The position numbers and the translations under genes were made by a program. From contig CBDVCD010000114.1 of assembly GCA_965372385.1 (NCBI GenBank), positions 1 through 10,026 on the forward strand: a stretch of 10,026 bases of DNA, in the 5' to 3' direction. Position 1 is the stretch's first letter, and the number at the start of each line of letters is the position of its first letter. The notes beneath the pieces are model-generated. The model saw only the letters and a list, made by a program, of their open reading frames with translations. It was not told the origin of the DNA and made no database searches. Below, piece by piece: positions 6,516 through 10,026 of this stretch. Source of the DNA: JASJBU01 sp965372385. GTDB taxonomy: Bacteria > Pseudomonadota > Gammaproteobacteria > Chromatiales > Chromatiaceae.

Positions 6516-6534
6516 TCCTAGAATCCTCAGTTGA
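6516..6534 (+). repeat. Terminal inverted repeat, miaA-side
   Basis: The 19-bp TCCTAGAATCCTCAGTTGA matches the complement of 6787-6805 without mismatch. After one differing base, CAC also matches. Its outer end abuts the TTA that includes the last base of the miaA start codon. On the minus strand it supplies the CTAGGA used as the miaA Shine-Dalgarno. Confidence 0.8.
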
Positions 6535-6648
6535 CCACTATCGACTGTGCTAATCGCTTTGAAAACATGAGCTTTATCAGTATGTAAGGTATTCACCTAT
6601 TGGGTGAGCAGCGCTACACCACGAATGGCACACTTGTGGCGGCACATG

Positions 6649-6676
6649 GCCGGTTCATGTTCCAGACGGAACCGGC
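6649..6676. other. Hairpin inside the element, with an alternative fold
   Basis: GCCGGTTC (6649-6656) and GAACCGGC (6669-6676) form an 8-bp perfect stem with a 12-nt loop. An overlapping hairpin, GTTCC-AGAC-GGAAC (6659-6672), has a 5-bp stem and uses the same GGAAC, so the two folds exclude each other. It lies near the middle of the 290-bp element. Confidence 0.6.
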
Positions 6677-6680
6677 ATTT

Positions 6681-6696
6681 CCCACATCCATGTGGG
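6681..6696. other. Short perfect palindrome inside the element
   Basis: CCCACAT and ATGTGGG form a perfect inverted repeat around two bases, 5 bp after the preceding hairpin. As RNA or single-stranded DNA this gives a 6-bp stem with a 4-nt loop. A further AATAG/CTATT inverted repeat (6720-6734) follows. The row of hairpins suggests a structured non-coding core. Confidence 0.55.
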
Positions 6697-6786
6697 GCAG
6701 CTGCGTTACAACTCCTTGCAATAGAACAACTATTCCGCGTCGTCGTGCCTTGCCCTGCACCACCACAAGCGCACCCTTCACGGTGT

Positions 6787-6805
6787 TCAACTGAGGATTC
6801 TAGGA
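6787..6805 (-). repeat. Terminal inverted repeat, mutL-side
   Basis: This is the exact complement of the 19-bp repeat at 6516-6534. It is followed outward by TTA and then TCCTAGGA, so CTAGGAT-T-ATCCTAG (6800-6814) also forms a perfect 7-bp palindrome across the element boundary. The mutL TAA stop lies 11 bp beyond the repeat. Confidence 0.8.
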
Positions 6806-6816
6806 TTATCCTAGGA

Positions 6817-8619
6817 TTACCTGCCCCGCAGGAAGAGACGGTCCAGTTCCGCCATTTCCAGTTGAACCCAGGTCGGACGGCCATGATTACATTGGTCCGC
6901 CCTTTCGGTGCGCTCCATATCCCGCAGCAAGGCGTTCATCTCATCCAAGGTCAGGCGCCGATTTGCCCGCACCGAACCATGACAGGCCATGGTGGCCAGC
7001 ACCTTGTCGATCTCCTCGCGGACACGGCTGGTACTGCCGAACACCACCAGGTCGGAGAGCAGGTCACGCAGCAATTTTTCCGCATCCGCCCCCTGCAACA
7101 GCGCGGGTATCCCCCTGACCGCCAGTGAATCACGCCCCAGACGTGATACCTCGAGTCCAAGCCCCGACAGTAATTCACTGTTCGCCTCCGCCAGATCCGC
7201 CTCACGGCTGCTCACCGCCATGGTGACCGGCAGCAACAGTGGCTGTCTGGTGATCCCTCCTGCGTGGTAGGTCTGCTTGAAGTGCTCGTAGGTGATGCGC
7301 TCATGGGCGGCGTGCATATCCACCAAGACCAATCCCGCCTGGTTCTGCGCCAAGATATAGACCCCATGCAATTGAGCCAGGGCATAACCGAGGGGATGCT
7401 GTGACTCCTGCTCAACCGCCATTGGAGTGACAACGGGCTGCTGGGCACGAAAGCTTGCCTTGTAGGATGTTGGGCGCTGCTCGGAGACCCGCCAGTCGAG
7501 TGCCTGCTGCTGACTGGGCATGGCTGGCGGGTCAAAGGTATCTGCCATTGTCGTGGCAGTGGCCAGCTGCCCTTCAACCGCAGCCATTGGCGGCGGTACA
7601 GACGCCTCGATCGCCTGGGGTTTGGTCTCGGCCAGAACCCGGTGCAGGCCACGGAAGAGAAAGTCGTGCACCGAGCGGCCATCCCGGAAGCGCACCTCGT
7701 GCTTGGTCGGGTGCACATTGACATCCACGATGCGGGGATCGAGCTCCAGAAACAGCAGATAGGCGGGATGCCGACCATGGTAGAGCACATCCTGATAGGC
7801 CTGACGAACCGCGTGGGTGACCAGCTTGTCCCGCACCATGCGCTGGTTGACATAGAAATACTGCATGTCCGCCTGGGAGCGGGAAAAGCTGGGCCGCGCT
7901 ACCCAACCCGTCAATCGGTAACCCGCTAACTCATGCTGGATATACAGTGCGTTTTCCAGGAACGCGGAACCCAGCAGCTCCACGATGCGCCGCTCTCGAT
8001 CGACCTGCTGCCGGCAGGGGGGCAAAGACAACACCTTGCGCTGGTTATGCTGCAGACTGAAGCCCACCTCGAAGCGGGCCAGGGCAAGCCGGCTTACCAG
8101 GGTCTCGATATGCTTGAATTCGGTCTTCTCGGTACGCAGAAACTTGCGCCGCGCCGGGGTATTATAGAAGAGATCCCTGACCACCACCGTGGTACCCACC
8201 GGGTGGGCAGCCGGTTTGGGCGCATCGATCAGCTCCCCCCCATCGCCACTCACTTGGTATCCCGCCTCCTCGTCGCTGCTGCGGGAGGTCAGCTGCAGAC
8301 GGGAGACCGAGCTGATACTGGGCAGCGCCTCACCCCGAAAGCCCATGCTACGGATCGTCTCCAGATCCGCCAGACTGCCTACCTTACTGGTGGCATGGCG
8401 GGAAAGGGCCAGGGCCAGCTCCGGCTTGGGGATGCCCCACCCGTCATCCCGCACCCGGATCAGTTTGACACCACCCTGCTCCAGGTCGATCTCGATTCTT
8501 TTGGCGCCCGCATCCAGGCTGTTCTCGATCAACTCCTTGACCACCGAGGCCGGACGCTCCACCACCTCGCCAGCGGCGATCTGATTGATCAGTTGGGGAG
8601 GCAGCGTCTTGATTGGCAT
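6817..8619 (-). CDS. mutL: DNA mismatch repair protein MutL, endonuclease type
   Basis: MutL couples MutS mismatch recognition to strand incision. The 600-residue protein begins with the GHKL ATPase: E29 and N33 in KELIENSLDAG, DDGWGI (58-63), MGFRGEAL (92-99) and GTTVVVRDLFYNTPARRKF (142-160). The transducer domain with VNVHPTKHEVRF (300-311) follows. A Pro/Gln-rich linker spans about 335-405. The C-terminal dimer domain holds DMHAAHERITYE (434-445), which fits the metal-dependent nuclease pattern DxHAx2Ex4E, together with ACHGSVRAN (545-553), CNHGRP (577-582) and the final FLR (596-598). These accessory motifs mark MutL proteins that nick DNA themselves, as in species without MutH. The ATG at 8619 aligns with MPIxxLPPQLxNQIAAGEVVERPA in homologues, but no good Shine-Dalgarno precedes it. 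The 195-bp gap to amiB is structured. Confidence 0.98.
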   Translation of the reverse strand: MPIKTLPPQLINQIAAGEVVERPASVVKELIENSLDAGAKRIEIDLEQGGVKLIRVRDDGWGIPKPELALALSRHATSKVGSLADLETIRSMGFRGEALPSISSVSRLQLTSRSSDEEAGYQVSGDGGELIDAPKPAAHPVGTTVVVRDLFYNTPARRKFLRTEKTEFKHIETLVSRLALARFEVGFSLQHNQRKVLSLPPCRQQVDRERRIVELLGSAFLENALYIQHELAGYRLTGWVARPSFSRSQADMQYFYVNQRMVRDKLVTHAVRQAYQDVLYHGRHPAYLLFLELDPRIVDVNVHPTKHEVRFRDGRSVHDFLFRGLHRVLAETKPQAIEASVPPPMAAVEGQLATATTMADTFDPPAMPSQQQALDWRVSEQRPTSYKASFRAQQPVVTPMAVEQESQHPLGYALAQLHGVYILAQNQAGLVLVDMHAAHERITYEHFKQTYHAGGITRQPLLLPVTMAVSSREADLAEANSELLSGLGLEVSRLGRDSLAVRGIPALLQGADAEKLLRDLLSDLVVFGSTSRVREEIDKVLATMACHGSVRANRRLTLDEMNALLRDMERTERADQCNHGRPTWVQLEMAELDRLFLRGR

Positions 8620-8655
8620 GGCGTGTGAACTTTTTTAACGAAAGGTACATTAGGA

Positions 8656-8669
8656 CCCATCCTGATGGG
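8656..8669. other. Perfect short inverted repeat upstream of mutL
   Basis: CCCATC and GATGGG pair perfectly around CT, and GGAC (8653) with GTCC (8674) can extend the stem past an internal bulge. It lies 37 bp before the mutL start, in the presumed mutL leader. There is no T-run, so it is not an intrinsic terminator. Confidence 0.45.
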
Positions 8670-8700
8670 ATGAGTCCCGCTACCCTATTGTGCCATCATG

Positions 8701-8719
8701 CCAATAAATCAGCTATTGG
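8701..8719. other. Inverted repeat CCAATA/TATTGG in the amiB-mutL spacer
   Basis: A 6-bp perfect inverted repeat encloses a 7-nt loop. It sits between the other two inverted repeats of the spacer. It could be a protein-binding dyad or a weak hairpin, and its short length keeps confidence low. Confidence 0.35.
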
Positions 8720-8734
8720 GTGATTCTTGTAAAC

Positions 8735-8779
8735 TTACCTTAGTGGCCCAACAAGTTTGTATTGATGGACCACTAGTAA
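8735..8779 (-). other. Long stem-loop downstream of amiB
   Basis: On the minus-strand transcript, TAGTGGTCCA pairs with TGGGCCACTA over 10 bp with one U-G wobble and a 15-nt loop. An outer TTAC/GTAA adds 4 bp past a 2-nt bulge. It lies 36 bp after the amiB stop and could stabilise the amiB mRNA end. The downstream sequence AGGTAAG lacks a T-run, so an intrinsic terminator is unlikely. Confidence 0.5.
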
Positions 8780-8814
8780 CGAACTCGTGCTGACGCTGAA
8801 CAGCCACCACCGGA

Positions 8815-10026
8815 TCAACCCTCTGGAATCTGCAGGACCTGACCGATGCGCAGGGTATCGTTCTTCAGCTCATTGGCGTTACGTAGGCGATTGATGCTCA
8901 CATGATACTGCCGCGCAATGGCGAGCAGGGTGTCGCCTGAAGAGATGACATGACGCTTCGCGAGCCGCCTGGTCTGTCTTGCGGCCAACCAGGTGCCTGG
9001 GGGTGGCTGGTACTCGAAATAGCTGGCGATCCCATCCAACAAAGCCTTGGCAACCTTTTTCTGATGGATTGGTGATCTCAATCGCCGCTCCTCCTCCGGA
9101 TTGGAGATATAGGCCGTCTCAACCAGCATCGAGGGGATATCCGGTGACTTCAAGACCACGAAACCGGCCTGTTGCACCTTGCGCTTATGGGTCTTACCCA
9201 GCTTCTTCAACTGCTTCAGCACCCGTTCAGCCGCTTCGGTACTGGCCTGCAGTGTGCCAATCTGTGAGAGATCGAGTAACACCGAGGCGAGCATCTCATC
9301 CTTGTCCTCCAGTGAGACACCACCCACCAGATCGGCGCTGTTCTCCTTCTCCGCCAACCAGCGGGCAGCCTCATTGGAAGCGCCGGAGCTCGAAAGGGTA
9401 TACACGGAGGAGCCCCTGACCCGGGAGTCATGAAACGCATCCGCATGGATGGAGACGAACAGATCCGCCCGATGTTTACGTGCCTTGGCCATACGCTTAC
9501 GCAGGCCCAGATAGTAATCCCCATCCCGGATCAAGACCCCTTTCATGCCCTTTTTCCGGTTGATCATCCGCACCAGATGACGACCAATGGCCAGCACCAC
9601 ATCCTTCTCATAGGTACCTTTCCTGCCCTGTGCTCCGGGGTCCTCTCCCCCGTGCCCGGGATCGACCGCGATGATCACGTCCCGCTTGCCGGATACCTCA
9701 AGCGTCTTGAACGGTTTCGTCGAACGGTCGTTGGTCGGTCCGTTCTTATCATAGAGATCGATAACCAGCCGATGACCGTACTGGCGGTTGGGCTTCAGTA
9801 AAAAGGTCTTGGGCTTGACCGCCCGATGCAGATCGAGCACCACCCGGACATCTTTTTTATTCCGCTCCGCGCTACGCAGCCTTTTGATAAACTGGTTTTT
9901 CTTGCCCGGATCCGGCAGGTGTTTGGTGAGCCGGGTATTCTTCAGATCGAGCACCAGACGATGGGGTTTATCCAGGGTAAACAGCTTATGATCGACCACG
10001 GAATCGGCATCGAAGACCAGCCGCAC
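8815..10026 (-). CDS. amiB: N-acetylmuramoyl-L-alanine amidase AmiB, 5' end outside the window
   Basis: This is a periplasmic zinc amidase that cleaves the bond between N-acetylmuramic acid and L-alanine to split septal peptidoglycan during daughter-cell separation. The 403 visible residues lack the signal peptide and the first part of the protein, because the frame is open to the right edge and the first codon (GTG) is internal. The order is the AMIN septal-targeting domain (about 1-95), the Amidase_3 domain (about 117-335), then a Pro/Arg linker and one LysM domain (about 358-401, HVISSGDTLLAIARQY...). Zinc ligands are H125 in DPGHGG, E140 in TYEKD and H194 in SIHADAF, and the catalytic Glu is E303 in VETAYISN. 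Residues about 215-285 form the helical insert that, in AmiB-type enzymes, blocks the active site until EnvC acts. mutL follows after 195 bp. Confidence 0.96.
   Translation of the reverse strand: MRLVFDADSVVDHKLFTLDKPHRLVLDLKNTRLTKHLPDPGKKNQFIKRLRSAERNKKDVRVVLDLHRAVKPKTFLLKPNRQYGHRLVIDLYDKNGPTNDRSTKPFKTLEVSGKRDVIIAVDPGHGGEDPGAQGRKGTYEKDVVLAIGRHLVRMINRKKGMKGVLIRDGDYYLGLRKRMAKARKHRADLFVSIHADAFHDSRVRGSSVYTLSSSGASNEAARWLAEKENSADLVGGVSLEDKDEMLASVLLDLSQIGTLQASTEAAERVLKQLKKLGKTHKRKVQQAGFVVLKSPDIPSMLVETAYISNPEEERRLRSPIHQKKVAKALLDGIASYFEYQPPPGTWLAARQTRRLAKRHVISSGDTLLAIARQYHVSINRLRNANELKNDTLRIGQVLQIPEG

Larger units (their letters stand above)
6516..6805. mobile_element. MITE-like non-coding element between mutL and miaA
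   Basis: A 290-bp segment is bounded by 19-bp perfect inverted repeats, TCCTAGAATCCTCAGTTGA at 6516-6534 and its complement at 6787-6805, extending to 23 bp with one mismatch. TTA flanks both ends (6513-6515 and 6806-6808), which fits a 3-bp target duplication. Removing the element plus one TTA leaves mutL TAA, 10 bp, miaA ATG, a normal spacing for this gene pair. Inside are several perfect hairpins (6649-6676, 6681-6696, 6720-6734) and no credible gene, since the open frames across it have poor composition and no family resemblance. These features fit a miniature inverted-repeat element mobilised by a transposase elsewhere. I cannot name a family, and copy number elsewhere is unknown. Confidence 0.6.

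Noticed and set aside
6600..6794. 64-codon plus-strand frame inside the same element
   Set aside because: It is contained between the terminal repeats, has a non-ATG or weak start and no hydrophobic core or motif. An open frame of this length is expected by chance.
6597..6884. 95-codon minus-strand frame rich in cysteine across the mutL-miaA element
   Set aside because: It overlaps the end of mutL in another frame, its cysteines come from the hairpin arms, and it has no ribosome binding site or family resemblance. The inverted-repeat structure explains the sequence better.
8680..8760. Sigma-70 promoter for mutL (TTGTTG or TTGGCA with candidate -10 boxes)
   Set aside because: No combination gives both a reasonable -35 and -10 at 16-18 bp, so no site can be supported.
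10024..10026. GTG at the window edge as the amiB start
   Set aside because: It falls within the AMIN domain and no signal peptide precedes it. The real start must lie outside the window.

Overview
This window is a conserved housekeeping cluster from a gammaproteobacterium with moderately high GC. Apart from a possible fragment at the left edge, every recognisable gene lies on the minus strand. In transcription order (right to left) they are amiB (5' end beyond the window), mutL, miaA, hfq, hflX, hflK, hflC, a DUF2065/YjeT membrane protein and hisZ. This order is typical of Pseudomonas, Chromatiales and similar groups. E. coli has the same core but lacks hisZ. HisZ, a MutL with the nuclease motif, and the overall protein similarity suggest a Pseudomonas/Chromatiales-like lineage outside the Enterobacteria. 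The exact genus cannot be read from the sequence.

Layout. At 1-64 there may be the tail of a plus-strand gene converging on hisZ. At 116-1294 is hisZ, then DUF2065 at 1303-1488. Two stacked stem-loops follow at 1502-1565, one of them a good intrinsic terminator. hflC (1596-2462) and hflK (2462-3601) overlap by one base. hflX is at 3756-5039. A 31-bp hairpin at 5082-5112 separates it from hfq (5135-5395). The hfq leader (5396-5520) holds an extended -10 promoter candidate, tandem 9-bp repeats, tandem ATGATAA repeats and a strong ribosome binding site. miaA is at 5521-6513. The 303-bp gap between miaA and mutL is occupied almost exactly by a 290-bp non-coding palindromic element with 19-bp perfect terminal inverted repeats and a TTA duplication. 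mutL is at 6817-8619. A 195-bp spacer with three inverted repeats precedes amiB (8815 to the right edge).

How the genes relate. AmiB splits septal peptidoglycan. MutL acts in mismatch repair. MiaA prenylates tRNA A37. Hfq is the sRNA chaperone. HflX is a ribosome-associated GTPase. HflK/HflC form the membrane complex that surrounds and modulates FtsH. HisZ activates a short-form HisG in histidine biosynthesis. They are linked by shared transcription more than by one pathway.

I found no new multi-gene system here, and no CRISPR, tRNA, rRNA or complete transposon. The least ordinary item is the MITE-like element between mutL and miaA, which inserted at the miaA start codon and appears to have rebuilt its ribosome binding site. 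The hairpins flanking DUF2065, hfq/hflX and mutL are secondary points of interest.
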